NCBI RefSeq assembly: GCF_038967635.1
Contig: NZ_CP152413.1
Span: 1,736,001-1,800,000 of the forward strand
Direction: 5' to 3'
Origin: Bradyrhizobium sp. B124
Lineage (GTDB): Bacteria; Pseudomonadota; Alphaproteobacteria; Rhizobiales; Xanthobacteraceae
Length of the DNA stretch: 64,000 bases
Position 1 is the first letter of the stretch. Every line of letters begins with the position of its first letter. This document shows, piece by piece, positions 35,687 through 43,311 of the stretch. Below the pieces are notes generated by a model. The model was not told the origin of the DNA. It searched no databases and worked only from the letters and a program-made list of their open reading frames with translations. A program made the position numbers and the translations under genes.

Positions 35687-36505
35687 CTACTTGAACATCT
35701 TGTTGAGCTCGCCGCCGGGATAGCCGTTGGCGAATTCGGTGAAGGTGCCCTTCTCCGCCATTTCCTTGGCGGCCTTCATGACGCCGGTCCAGGCCATCCG
35801 CGCCAGCGCCCCGCCGACGCTGATCCGGCGCACGCCGAGGTCGGCGACCGCTTGCAGTGTCAGGTCGGACGCGCCGCCGATCAAAAGATTGACCGGCTTC
35901 GGCGCCACCGCCTTCACGACCGCGGAGATTTCCTCTTTGGTCGAGATGCCCGGCGAATACAACACATCCGCCCCGGCTTCCGAATAGGCCTGCAGCCGCT
36001 CGATCACCAGATTGAGGTCCTTCTTGCCCCACAGGAACGCCTCGCAGCGGCCGGTGAGCAGCACGCCGCTGTGGTCGGCATCGATGGCCTTGCGTGCCGC
36101 CCTGATGCGCTCCACCGCGAGCTTGTGCTCGAACAGCGGATTGGCGGCATCACCGGTCGAGTCCTCGATCGAGAGCCCGGCGACGCCGGTCTTGACGCCG
36201 CGCGCGACATTGATCGCAACCTTCTCGGGCTCGACCGCGAAGCCGCCCTCGAAATCCGCGTTGACGGGAATATCGACCGCCGCGCACACCGCGGTCAGAT
36301 GATCGCAGACGTCGTCGACGGTGACGCGGTTGTCGGCCTTTGCGATGGTCCAGGCAAAGCCCGCGCTGGTCGAGGCCAGCGCCTTGAAGCCGAGATGTTG
36401 CAGGGCGCGCGCGCTGCCGACATCGAACGGGTTCGGAATGATGAAGCACCCGCTGTCGTGCAGCTTCTTGAAGGCGGCTCGTTTGTCAGCAGTTGGCAGT
36501 GGCAT
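35687..36505 (-). CDS. Isocitrate lyase/PEP mutase superfamily protein
   Basis: 272-residue barrel. Family hallmarks: FIIPNPFDVGSARALQHLGF, STSAGFAWT, NADFEGGF (Mg-binding Asp/Glu), SIEDSTG (ED pair), and LLTGRCEAFLWG with R and E for substrate. The usual catalytic KKCGH loop of isocitrate and methylisocitrate lyases is not present, so the enzyme is more like oxaloacetate decarboxylase or carboxyPEP mutase-related proteins. Substrate unknown. Terminator shared with the gene at 35190; a 56-bp gap separates it from the ABM gene upstream. Confidence 0.85.
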   Translation of the reverse strand: MPLPTADKRAAFKKLHDSGCFIIPNPFDVGSARALQHLGFKALASTSAGFAWTIAKADNRVTVDDVCDHLTAVCAAVDIPVNADFEGGFAVEPEKVAINVARGVKTGVAGLSIEDSTGDAANPLFEHKLAVERIRAARKAIDADHSGVLLTGRCEAFLWGKKDLNLVIERLQAYSEAGADVLYSPGISTKEEISAVVKAVAPKPVNLLIGGASDLTLQAVADLGVRRISVGGALARMAWTGVMKAAKEMAEKGTFTEFANGYPGGELNKMFK

Positions 36506-36561
36506 TGGTCGCTCCCTAGAGTCGTTGGCCGCGCAGAGATAAGCACGCGCATCTGCGCGCG

Positions 36562-36915
36562 CTAGAGCTTGCCTTCGTGCACCGCGCGGCTGTCCTTCGG
36601 TGCCTGCTCGCGTTCGTTCAAGCCGTAGTCACGCATCACGCTCGCGACCCGCAGCCGATAATTCTCGAAGATCCGCGCGCGGCCCTTGGCCTGGGTGCGA
36701 CGGTGCTCGACCGTGTTGCGCCAGGCTTCTACCGCAGCCTCGTCGCGGAAGAATGACAGCGACACGAACTTGCCTTTCTCGGTCAGGCTCTCGAACCGCT
36801 CGACCGAGATGAAGCCGTCGATCTCCTGCAGGATCGGCTTCAACTCGGCGGCAAGGTCGAAATAGAGCTCCCGGTGCTCAGCCTTCGGCCAGACTTCGAA
36901 GATCACGGCAATCAT
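36562..36915 (-). CDS. Antibiotic biosynthesis monooxygenase (ABM)-domain protein
   Basis: 117 residues, a dimeric alpha+beta ferredoxin-like fold: MIAVIFEVWPKAEHRELYFD, DGFISVERFESL, FVSLSFFRDEAAVEAWRNTV, EHRRTQAKG. Family members oxidise quinone-like compounds without cofactor or degrade haem; some only bind. It is 32 bp downstream of the NIPSNAP gene, which shares the same fold, so the pair may act in one pathway. Expression probably depends on the ArsR operator at 37326. Confidence 0.85.
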   Translation of the reverse strand: MIAVIFEVWPKAEHRELYFDLAAELKPILQEIDGFISVERFESLTEKGKFVSLSFFRDEAAVEAWRNTVEHRRTQAKGRARIFENYRLRVASVMRDYGLNEREQAPKDSRAVHEGKL

Positions 36916-36947
36916 GGGCGCCTCCGCGCATTGTTGTTGTGGTGCGA

Positions 36948-37256
36948 CTATAGCTCGACCTTGCGCAGGAATGTCCGTTCCTCGGCGAGGATGAAGCGGT
37001 TTTGTTCCGCGAAGTTGAAGTTCGCCACGCCCTCGCCGTCCTGACGCAGCCGCGCGCGATAGGCCTCGTAGGCGGCAAGGCTATCGAACGAGATCAGCGC
37101 GAAAGCGATGTTGTTGGTGCCCTCGTGCGGCATCCAGTAGCCGAGCAGATCGCCGCCGCAGCGCGGGATGATCGAGAGCCAGTTCCGCGAATACTCCTCG
37201 AACATCACGCGCTTGAACGGATCGAGCTGGTAGCGGATGAACACGGTGACGGTCAT
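36948..37256 (-). CDS. NIPSNAP-family protein
   Basis: 102 residues starting at ATG 37256 (AGGAG 8 nt upstream). [58 protein letters not shown] is the NIPSNAP version of the dimeric alpha-beta barrel. Function unproven; related proteins act on carbonyl or quinone compounds. First gene of the pair, with the shared palindrome 70 bp before its start and a possible TAGTGT -10 box. Confidence 0.85.
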   Translation of the reverse strand: MTVTVFIRYQLDPFKRVMFEEYSRNWLSIIPRCGGDLLGYWMPHEGTNNIAFALISFDSLAAYEAYRARLRQDGEGVANFNFAEQNRFILAEERTFLRKVEL

Positions 37257-37312
37257 TTGGGTCTCCTGGTATTTCGTCATTGCGGGCGACGGGCACGATG
37301 GACACTACCTCC

Positions 37313-37349
37313 TTGCTCGACCTTGATGCTTCGGCTATCATCGAACTAT
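37313..37349 (+). promoter_or_regulatory. Promoter and operator of ArsR-type regulator
   Basis: TTGCTC (37313-37318), 17-bp spacer, TATCAT (37336-37341), then 6 bp to the ATG at 37348: a sigma-70-like promoter whose transcript would begin at or next to the start codon. The palindrome ATGCTTCG-N8-CGAACTAT (37326-37349) covers the -10 box. A bound repressor would block its own gene and lie 70 bp upstream of the NIPSNAP start on the other strand. Confidence 0.6.
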
Positions 37350-38043
37350 GAAAGCAGGACCCGACATCTCCCGGATCGCCGCTCTGGTCGGCGATCCCGC
37401 ACGCTGCAACATGCTGACCGCGCTGATGACCGGCCGCGCGCTGACCGCGAGCGAACTGGCGCAGGAGGCCGGCATCACGCCGCAAACGGCGAGCTCGCAT
37501 CTCGCCAAGCTCGAGGCCGGCGGGCTGATCGAGCCCGAGAAGCAAGGCCGCCACCGCTACTACCGCCTCTCCGACCCCGATGTCGCCGACGTGCTCGAAG
37601 GCTTGCAGGGCATCGCTGCCCGCGCCGGCCATATGCGGGTGCGCACCGGACCGAAGGATCCGGCGCTGCGCCGCGCCCGCATCTGCTACGACCATCTCGC
37701 CGGCGATCTCGGCGTGCAGATGCTCGACAGCATGCGGCGGCAGAAGCTGGTGCGCCAGAGCAAGCAGGCGATCGAGCTGACCGGCGAAGGCAAGCGCTTC
37801 ATGGCCGAGGAGCTGCAGATCGACGCCGATGCGCTGACGCATCCGCGCCGTCCGGTGTGCAAGGCCTGCCTCGACTGGAGCGAACGGCGCCACCACCTCG
37901 CCGGCACGCTGGGCGCCGCGATGATGGACCGCTTCACCGAATTGAAATGGGCGGCGCGCGATGCTGCGCCGGGCAGCCGCGTGGTCAATTTTTCGCGGAA
38001 CGGCGAGAAGCGGTTCGCCGCGCTGTTCGGCGCGAGCGAATAG
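37348..38043 (+). CDS. ArsR-family winged-helix regulator
   Basis: 231 residues. Residues 8-85 are the winged helix: RIAALVGDPARCNMLTALMT, ASELAQEAGITPQTASSHLA (recognition helix), KLEAGGLIEPEKQGRHRYYR. The C-terminal 140 residues (RICYDHLAGDLGVQMLDSMR; a conserved CKACLDWSERRHHLAGTLGA) form a long effector domain typical of this ArsR subgroup rather than metal sensors; the CKAC pair might sense redox or metal. It diverges from NIPSNAP-ABM and probably represses them and itself. The gene seems to be leaderless. Confidence 0.9.
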   Translation: MKAGPDISRIAALVGDPARCNMLTALMTGRALTASELAQEAGITPQTASSHLAKLEAGGLIEPEKQGRHRYYRLSDPDVADVLEGLQGIAARAGHMRVRTGPKDPALRRARICYDHLAGDLGVQMLDSMRRQKLVRQSKQAIELTGEGKRFMAEELQIDADALTHPRRPVCKACLDWSERRHHLAGTLGAAMMDRFTELKWAARDAAPGSRVVNFSRNGEKRFAALFGASE

Positions 38044-38358
38044 CATCGCGCATTCAGGTCTGCACCGTCGCGGTCGTTCGCGAACGCTTGCTCTGGCTTG
38101 CATCGTTCTCCGATACGTCTTCACGCGCGCCGCTGCGCTGCGACATGTCCGCGATTGCGAAATGTTTCAAATTGATGCTGGACGCATTTGCTTGCGACGC
38201 ACTGACGCAGCTGTGAGCTGCAGCATTCATGTCGCATTCAGCCCACAACATTATGGTCGACGACATCGGGCACGGCTTCTGCAATGATCCGGCCGGGCGA
38301 ATCGGTAATCTAAAGTTTGTTGCGGTGCCGCAGCGCGGCCGAATTAAAAGGAGAAGAC
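38044..38358. other. Intergenic, ArsR gene to Cys-rich gene
   Basis: 315 bp. Open frames on the minus strand show no family signature or ribosome-binding site. It should contain the promoter of the 38359 gene. Confidence 0.4.
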
Positions 38359-38628
38359 ATGAAGTATCTTTTTGCAGCAGCAGTTTTGGTGACGACCGCA
38401 TTCGCCGGCATCAGCGCAGCTGACGCTGCTGGTGGCTGCGGCCCCGGCTGGCACCGCGGTCCCTATGGCGGTTGCGTCAGGAACCGTGGCCCCGTCGTCG
38501 TCGCTCCCGGCCCTGTCGTTGTTGAGCGCCCCGTCGTCGTCGCACCCGGCGCGGTCGTGGTGGCGCCGCGCGTTCGCGCTTGCCCCTACGGCTTCGCCTG
38601 GCGCTATGGCCGTTGCCGCCCGATCTGA
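38359..38628 (+). CDS. Small secreted GCG-type protein with Pro/Val repeats
   Basis: 89 residues; AGGAGA before the ATG. Signal peptide MKYLFAAAVLVTTAFAGISA (cut near ADA), then GGCGPGWHRGPYGGCVRN, the cysteine/glycine element known from the short GCG_CRPN-type secreted proteins of rhizobia. Imperfect PVVVAPG / PVVVERPVVV repeats follow, then a closing CPYGFAWRYGRCRP. Four Cys suggest two disulfides. Cell envelope or outer-surface location is likely; role unknown. Ends at a strong terminator. Confidence 0.7.
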   Translation: MKYLFAAAVLVTTAFAGISAADAAGGCGPGWHRGPYGGCVRNRGPVVVAPGPVVVERPVVVAPGAVVVAPRVRACPYGFAWRYGRCRPI

Positions 38629-38651
38629 TCGCGGCACACCTGCATAAACAA

Positions 38652-38680
38652 AACCCCGCCTCGCGCGGGGTTTTTCTTTT
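38652..38680 (+). terminator. Intrinsic terminator
   Basis: AACCCCGC, loop CTC, then GCGCGGGGTT and a run TTTTTCTTTT. Classical Rho-independent terminator 23 bp past the 38359 gene; the convergent His-rich gene ends just beyond it. Confidence 0.92.
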
Positions 38681-38697
38681 GTGAGGTGGTGCCGATG

Positions 38698-39009
38698 TCA
38701 CCAGCGGCGCCAGTGATGATGACGCCAGTGATGCCTGCGCCAATGGCGGTGGCGCCAGCCCCAATGCCGGTGGTGCCAGCGCCGATGATGCCAGCCGCGG
38801 TGGCCGTGATGCCAGTGCACCTGCTCGGGCTTCAGGCGACCGACCTCGTCGCCCGTAGTAACGGCCGGATGCGCATCGTTGCCGGCCGGCAAGTGTGCAT
38901 CCCCCCTGAGCGAAAGCGGCGCGAGCGGCGCCGCCTGGGCGGCTATCGCAAAAGTCGCCACACCGGCGGCGACACCGAAGGCCATCTTCAGAAAATCCCG
39001 GCGTTCCAT
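38698..39009 (-). CDS. Small exported His/Trp-rich protein with Tat-like signal
   Basis: 103 residues. MERRDFLKMAFGVAAGVATF AIAAQA is a twin-arginine signal (RRDFLK) followed by a hydrophobic core. After a short linker, the last 45 residues consist almost only of His, Arg, Trp and Gly: HWHHGHRGWHHRRW, HHRHWGWRHRHW, and so on, about 17 His. Such tails may bind Zn, Ni or Cu, but no family function is known. The Tat route would suggest export after folding or metal loading. AAGGGA lies upstream of the ATG. Confidence 0.65.
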   Translation of the reverse strand: MERRDFLKMAFGVAAGVATFAIAAQAAPLAPLSLRGDAHLPAGNDAHPAVTTGDEVGRLKPEQVHWHHGHRGWHHRRWHHRHWGWRHRHWRRHHWRHHHWRRW

Positions 39010-39268
39010 CAGAGTTTCCCTTTGTTGCTGAGTTGGACCAACTGCGTCAGCCAGTTTTTTCGCCGCGACCTGAACACCGGCTGAACCGCGCATTCACGTT
39101 CGAGCGAGTTCGACGCCGGCGCGGCCGCGTTTGCACAGGGCGTGACGTCACACAACCATCACGGCGCTGCCGCTTCACGTTCTACCCGTCATGCCGATTC
39201 CGACCGTTTCACGCGCGGCCGAACGGAACTAGCATCGCGCATCATAAGAACATGTCCGGGAGGCCGCC

Positions 39269-39619
39269 ATGAAGTCAGGGCAACCGATCAAGGATGCCAG
39301 CCACCTCTACGAAGTCGAGCGCCGCGCTCAGCACGCCGCCCGCCCCGGCTTTCGCATCATGGAGTTGCAGCTTTCGCCGACCCAGAAGGTGCCGTGGCAC
39401 ACCCACAGCAACATCTCCGACACGTTCTACGTGCTGGAAGGCCGGATGCGGCTGTTCCTGCAGGAGCCGAAGGAGGAAGTGAACCTGGAGCCAGGCGAGG
39501 TCTACGCCGTGAGGCCCACCCGCCCTCACCTCGTCACCAACGCCGGCACGACGTCGCTGACTTTCCTGATTTTGCAGGGCGTCGGTGAATACGATTACGT
39601 GCCGCTGGCGTCGAGCTAA
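39269..39619 (+). CDS. Cupin-domain protein
   Basis: 116 residues; GGGAGG precedes the ATG. Cupin motif 1 is WHTHSNISDTFYVLEGRMRL (H, H, D/E ligands) and motif 2 is GEVYAVRPTRPHLVTNAG with the His. A small single-domain metal-binding barrel; these act as isomerases, dioxygenases or sensors, which sequence alone cannot decide. Monocistronic; downstream is a palindromic repeat. Confidence 0.9.
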   Translation: MKSGQPIKDASHLYEVERRAQHAARPGFRIMELQLSPTQKVPWHTHSNISDTFYVLEGRMRLFLQEPKEEVNLEPGEVYAVRPTRPHLVTNAGTTSLTFLILQGVGEYDYVPLASS

Positions 39620-39635
39620 GGCCCCGCTCCTCCTG

Positions 39636-39759
39636 CTGTCGTCCCGGCGAAGGCCGGGACCCATACGCCGCAGCAGGAGTTGTGTGAGGACTCGTCGTTC
39701 CGGTGTCGCGCGATAAGCGGCATTTGTGGTTAGGAATCCCGGCCTTCGCCGGGACGACA
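39636..39759. repeat. GTCGTCCCGGCGAAGGCC palindromic repeat pair
   Basis: GTCGTCCCGGCGAAGGCCGG at 39638 and its inverted partner CCCGGCCTTCGCCGGGACGAC at 39738-39758 with about 80 bp between. This is the commonest Bradyrhizobium intergenic palindrome; the two arms can form a long hairpin or two small ones. It follows the cupin gene. Confidence 0.75.
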
Positions 39760-39868
39760 CTGAAGATGTGGCGAGATCTATGAGTCCTAGATCCGCGTTC
39801 TCGCGACATGCATCGTCCGAGCTTTGTGACAGAGCAAATCAGCCGCGCGGCCACCCCGACGGCACGGC

Positions 39869-40375
39869 TCAGACCTTCCCGCGCCACGGCTCGCCGCGCG
39901 GCGTCAGCGTCGTAAAGTCACGCGCGGGAACGCGCAGCAGCTTGAGCCGCGCCATCACCGCCTGCGAGCGCGCGTTATCCGGGCTGGTGTAGGACACGAT
40001 CCCACGCAGGCCCATGTCATGAATGGCCTGCAGCAGCGCCGCGCTGGCGCTCTCGGTCGCGTAGCCGTGGCCCTAGGCCTTGCGCGTGAACCGCCAACCG
40101 ATCTCGAAATGCGCGCCGAGCGGATAATCGTTCGCCAGCCGCGGCATCACGCCCGCATAGCCGAGCAATGCGCCGCCGACATCCTCAACGGCCCAACGTG
40201 ATATGCCGTGGTCACGCTGCGCGGCAACGTATCGCTCGAATTTTGTCTCGCTTTCCGCCCGACCGATCGGTCCGCCGTAGTCGGCCATGACGTCGGGATC
40301 GGCATGCATCGCCGCGAACGCATCGCGATGGCGATCGTCCCAATGGTAAAGTCGAAGGCGCGGCGTTTCGATCAT
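39869..40375 (-). pseudogene. GNAT acetyltransferase with amber codon 101
   Basis: From ATG 40375 (GAGG upstream): IETPRLRLYHWDDRHRDAFA, ISRWAVEDVGGALLGYAGV, HFEIGWRFTRKA, then TAG (40075-40073), then [19 protein letters not shown] and ISYTSPDN-like [20 protein letters not shown] to a natural stop at 39869. RKAWGHGYATE is what RimJ/RimL-type enzymes have, so TAG most likely replaces TGG (Trp). The acetyl-CoA loop (GHGYAT) lies after the stop, so the truncated product would be inactive. Confidence 0.8.
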
Positions 40376-40401
40376 GCGCGCGCCCTCACCCGCTCCAGCC
40401 G

Positions 40402-40749
40402 TCACATCAGCTTCAGCGGCACGTCGTGAACCAGCCGAAGATCGATGTTGCCGATCAGTCGCGCACGGCGTGCCTCGGCGGTCGCGATCGCGGCTTCGGT
40501 CTGCCGCAACGTGCTCACATTCGAGCCCAGCGACACGATGCCGCCGAGCACCAGCGCGATCGACCCGAGCGCTGCGGTCTCACCGGAACTGAACAGGCCG
40601 AGCAGCGCAGCGAACAACAAGACGAACCCGCTGCCGATTGCCACCTTCGAGCCGAGAATAATCCGCCGGGATCGCTCGGCGCTCTCGGCAAGCTCCTCGA
40701 TCTGCGCCTCGATCTCGGAAATCGCGTCGGTCGGATCGTCTTCGGTCAT
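40402..40749 (-). CDS. Hypothetical two-helix membrane protein
   Basis: 115 residues from ATG 40749. The N-terminal acidic helix (DAISEIEAQIEELAESAERS) looks like a coiled coil. Two helices follow (about 34-75: KVAIGSGFVLLFAALLGLF, ALGSIALVLGGIVSLG), then another amphipathic helix (RQTEAAIATAEARRARLIG) and a tail. No family known. 26 bp upstream of the interrupted GNAT gene. Confidence 0.6.
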   Translation of the reverse strand: MTEDDPTDAISEIEAQIEELAESAERSRRIILGSKVAIGSGFVLLFAALLGLFSSGETAALGSIALVLGGIVSLGSNVSTLRQTEAAIATAEARRARLIGNIDLRLVHDVPLKLM

Positions 40750-40766
40750 CGGGTTCGGACCTGTCG

Positions 40767-40794
40767 GGCGGGTTAGGCGAAGCCGTAACCCGCC
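40767..40794. repeat. 28-bp palindrome, copy A
   Basis: GGCGGGTTAGGCGAAG-CCGTAACCCGCC. A palindromic hairpin unit; copy B at 41178-41205 is in opposite orientation and differs at two positions that pair with each other. Confidence 0.75.
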
Positions 40795-40866
40795 GCGGAT
40801 CGTGCTGAACGAAGATGGTACGCTTGCGCTGGCCCCACCCGCGCTGCTCGCCCGAGCTTGCACAAA

Positions 40867-41139
40867 TTAGTCAAACCACGCTGCATACATCGCTTCAAGG
40901 AAATCTTGGCTGATGGTCAGACCAGAGCCGTCTCCAATAACGCTGTCGATTCCGCACTGAGGGCACAACGCCGTAGAGTCTTCATCTATCCATTCGACGA
41001 TCTGACCCGGTCCAAATGTTTGCTTGCAATAGAAGCAGCCACAGCGTTGGCTGCGTTCGATCTCTGGACGATGCCCAACGCACTTCTTATGAGCGACGCG
41101 TAGAGGGTGATCCTCAGGCAGATCGAAAACCGTGGACAT
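40867..41139 (-). CDS. Zinc-finger-like cytoplasmic protein
   Basis: 90 residues. CGCFYCKQTFGPGQIVEWID and ALCPQCGIDSVIGDGSG give two pairs of cysteines (CxxC, CxxC) for a zinc site, followed by LTISQDFLEAMYAAWFD. This matches a widespread family of small proteins annotated only as cytoplasmic protein. Role unknown. The gene is enclosed by two inverted copies of a 28-bp palindrome. Confidence 0.75.
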   Translation of the reverse strand: MSTVFDLPEDHPLRVAHKKCVGHRPEIERSQRCGCFYCKQTFGPGQIVEWIDEDSTALCPQCGIDSVIGDGSGLTISQDFLEAMYAAWFD

Positions 41140-41177
41140 GTCGTTCCCGCTGCTGGCTGCCTGCTTCGATCGCGTTT

Positions 41178-41205
41178 GGTGGGTTACGGCTTCGCCTAAC
41201 CCACC
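41178..41205. repeat. 28-bp palindrome, copy B
   Basis: GGTGGGTTACGGCTTC-GCCTAACCCACC. Reverse-complement relative of copy A with a compensatory base-pair change (C-G to T-A). Located 11 bp after the pccB stop side and upstream of the zinc-finger-like gene. Confidence 0.75.
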
Positions 41206-41216
41206 CTACGCTTCTC

Positions 41217-42749
41217 TCACAACGGCAGATTGTCGTGCTTCTTCGCGGGGATCTCGACCTTCTTATCCCTGAGCATCGCGAGCGCCCGCGCGATCCGGCG
41301 GCGGGTCGAATGCGGCATGATGACGTCGTCGATGTAGCCGCGCTCGGCGGCGATGAAGGGCGACAGGAAGCGGTCTTCGTATTCCTTGGTGCGGGCGGCG
41401 ATCTTGTCGGGGTCGCCGATGTCGCTGCGGAAGATGATCTCCACCGCGCCCTTGGCGCCCATCACGGCGATCTGCGCGGTCGGCCAGGCGTAGTTCATGT
41501 CGGCGCCGATTTCCTTGGACGCCATCACGTCGAAGGCGCCGCCATAGGCCTTGCGGGTGATGATGGTGACGAGCGGCACCGTGCACTGCGAATAGGCGAA
41601 CAGCAGTTTCGCACCGTGCTTGATCAGGCCGCCATATTCCTGCGCGGTGCCCGGCAGGAAGCCCGGCACGTCGACGAAGGTGACGATCGGGATGTTGAAG
41701 GCATCACAAAAGCGGACGAAGCGCGCGGCCTTGCGTGAGGCATCGCTGTCGAGCACGCCCGCCAGCACCATCGGCTGGTTGGCGACGAAGCCGACGGTGC
41801 GGCCGGCGATGCGGCCGAAGCCGGTGACGATGTTCCTGGCGAAGGTCTCCGAGATCTCGAAGAAGTCGCCCTCGTCGACGACCTTGAGGATCAGCTCCTT
41901 CATGTCGTAGGGCTTGTTCGGATTGTCGGGGATCAGGGTGTCGAGCGACATGTCGACCCGGCCGATGTCGTCGAAGCTCGGCCATTCCGGCACGCCGTCG
42001 GTGTTGTTGGACGGCAGGAAGTCGATCAGCCGGCGCATCTGCAACAACGCGTCGACGTCGTTCTCGAACGCACCGTCGGCGATCGAGGAGCGTGTCGCGT
42101 GCACCGAGGCGCCGCCGAGCTCCTCCGCGGTCACCACCTCGTTGGTAACGGTCTTCACCACGTCGGGACCGGTGACGAACATGTAAGAGGTGTTCTTCAC
42201 CATGAAGATGAAATCGGTCATGGCGGGCGAATAGACATCGCCGCCGGCGCAGGGGCCCATGATGACGGAGATCTGCGGGATCACGCCCGAGGCCTGCACG
42301 TTGCGGCGGAACACGTAGGAATAGCCCGCGAGCGCAGCGACGCCCTCCTGGATGCGCGCGCCGCCGGCGTCATAGAGGCCGATGATGGGCGCCCTCGCCT
42401 TCATCGCCATGTCCTGAAGCTTCGTGATCTTCAGCGCATGGGTTTCCGACAGCGAGCCGCCGAACACGGTGAAGTCCTTGGCAAACACGAAGGTCTTGCG
42501 GCCGTTGACCGTGCCCCAGCCGGTGACGACGCCGTCGCCGGGGATCCTGGTCTTCTCCATGCCGAACTCGATCGAGCGGTGCTCGACGAACATGTCGAAT
42601 TCCTCGAACGAGCCCTTGTCCAGCAAAAGCTCGATCCGCTCGCGCGCGGTCAGCTTGCCGCGGGCGTGCTGCGCCTCGATGCGCTTTTCGCCGCCGCCCA
42701 GCTTGGCGCCGGCGCGCCGCTCTTCGAGGGTGTCGAGGATGTCTTTCAT
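41217..42749 (-). CDS. pccB: Propionyl-CoA carboxylase beta chain (carboxyltransferase)
   Basis: 510 residues, full length. Transfers carboxyl from carboxybiotin to propionyl-CoA, giving methylmalonyl-CoA. Two crotonase-like halves: [20 protein letters not shown] (N-terminal oxyanion GGARIQ) and [20 protein letters not shown] plus [14 protein letters not shown] (C-terminal). Asp at the acyl-pocket position (FAYSQCTVP region) was not resolved, so acetyl-CoA preference is not excluded. The biotin-carrying pccA is not in this window, unlike in most genomes where the pair lie close. Propionyl-CoA from odd or branched chains links it to the acyl-CoA block. Confidence 0.95.
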   Translation of the reverse strand: MKDILDTLEERRAGAKLGGGEKRIEAQHARGKLTARERIELLLDKGSFEEFDMFVEHRSIEFGMEKTRIPGDGVVTGWGTVNGRKTFVFAKDFTVFGGSLSETHALKITKLQDMAMKARAPIIGLYDAGGARIQEGVAALAGYSYVFRRNVQASGVIPQISVIMGPCAGGDVYSPAMTDFIFMVKNTSYMFVTGPDVVKTVTNEVVTAEELGGASVHATRSSIADGAFENDVDALLQMRRLIDFLPSNNTDGVPEWPSFDDIGRVDMSLDTLIPDNPNKPYDMKELILKVVDEGDFFEISETFARNIVTGFGRIAGRTVGFVANQPMVLAGVLDSDASRKAARFVRFCDAFNIPIVTFVDVPGFLPGTAQEYGGLIKHGAKLLFAYSQCTVPLVTIITRKAYGGAFDVMASKEIGADMNYAWPTAQIAVMGAKGAVEIIFRSDIGDPDKIAARTKEYEDRFLSPFIAAERGYIDDVIMPHSTRRRIARALAMLRDKKVEIPAKKHDNLPL

Positions 42750-42786
42750 TTGTTTCCGCCCGTGTTAGCTACAGTCCGCGTCCCGG

Positions 42787-42824
42787 TGCGAACCGGGGTC
42801 CGCTTCGTTCGAAAAGGCTTTAGC
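42787..42824. repeat. Degenerate copy of GCGAACCGG...CTTCGnTCGAAAA repeat
   Basis: Contains TGCGAACCGG and CCGCTTCGTTCGAAAA, like the second unit of the 34961 composite. Upstream of pccB. Confidence 0.55.
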
Positions 42825-42909
42825 ACGGCCATTTCGGAACCGGAAAGCCGCTTGTGGACGGTGCGGGGCGCAAAAACGGTAGGATTTTCCGACATCTGGG
42901 GAGACGGCG

Positions 42910-43311
42910 ATGACCGACATGACTGCTGAAGCGACTGGCGCTGCGACCGGCGGGGTCCGCACCCTGCTCCGGCTCGAGGGCCTGGTGCTGTTCCTCGGCA
43001 TGACCGTGCTCTACTACAAGTGGGAGGGTTCCTGGCTGGTCTACGTCCTGCTGTTCCTGGTGCCGGACATCAGCTTTGCGGCTTACCTGATCAGCCCGCG
43101 GGCCGGCGCCATCGCCTACAACGCCGCCCACACCTATCTGGCGCCGGTGGCGCTGATGACGCTGGGTTTTGCCGGTGAAGGACCGTTGGTGCTCTCGATT
43201 GCGATGATCTGGCTTGCCCATATCGGGATCGACCGCGCGCTCGGCTACGGGCTGAAATACTCAAGAGGGTTTGGCTACACCCATCTCGGGCGCATCGGAA
43301 AGCTCAGCTGA
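42910..43311 (+). CDS. DUF4260 membrane protein
   Basis: 133 residues with four helices. Signature blocks: LYYKWEGSWLVYVLLFLVPD, ISFAAYLI, YNAAHTYLAP, WLAHIGIDRALGYGLKY and GFGYTHLG. A conserved inner-membrane family of unknown function with the fixed His and Arg residues suggesting an active site or cofactor. The stop codon region overlaps by 8 bp the convergent PilZ gene. Confidence 0.88.
   Translation: MTDMTAEATGAATGGVRTLLRLEGLVLFLGMTVLYYKWEGSWLVYVLLFLVPDISFAAYLISPRAGAIAYNAAHTYLAPVALMTLGFAGEGPLVLSIAMIWLAHIGIDRALGYGLKYSRGFGYTHLGRIGKLS

Noticed and set aside
38054..38401. 115-codon minus-strand frame upstream of the Cys-rich gene
   Set aside because: Overlaps the ribosome-binding site of the neighbouring gene, has no own ribosome-binding site and no family pattern.
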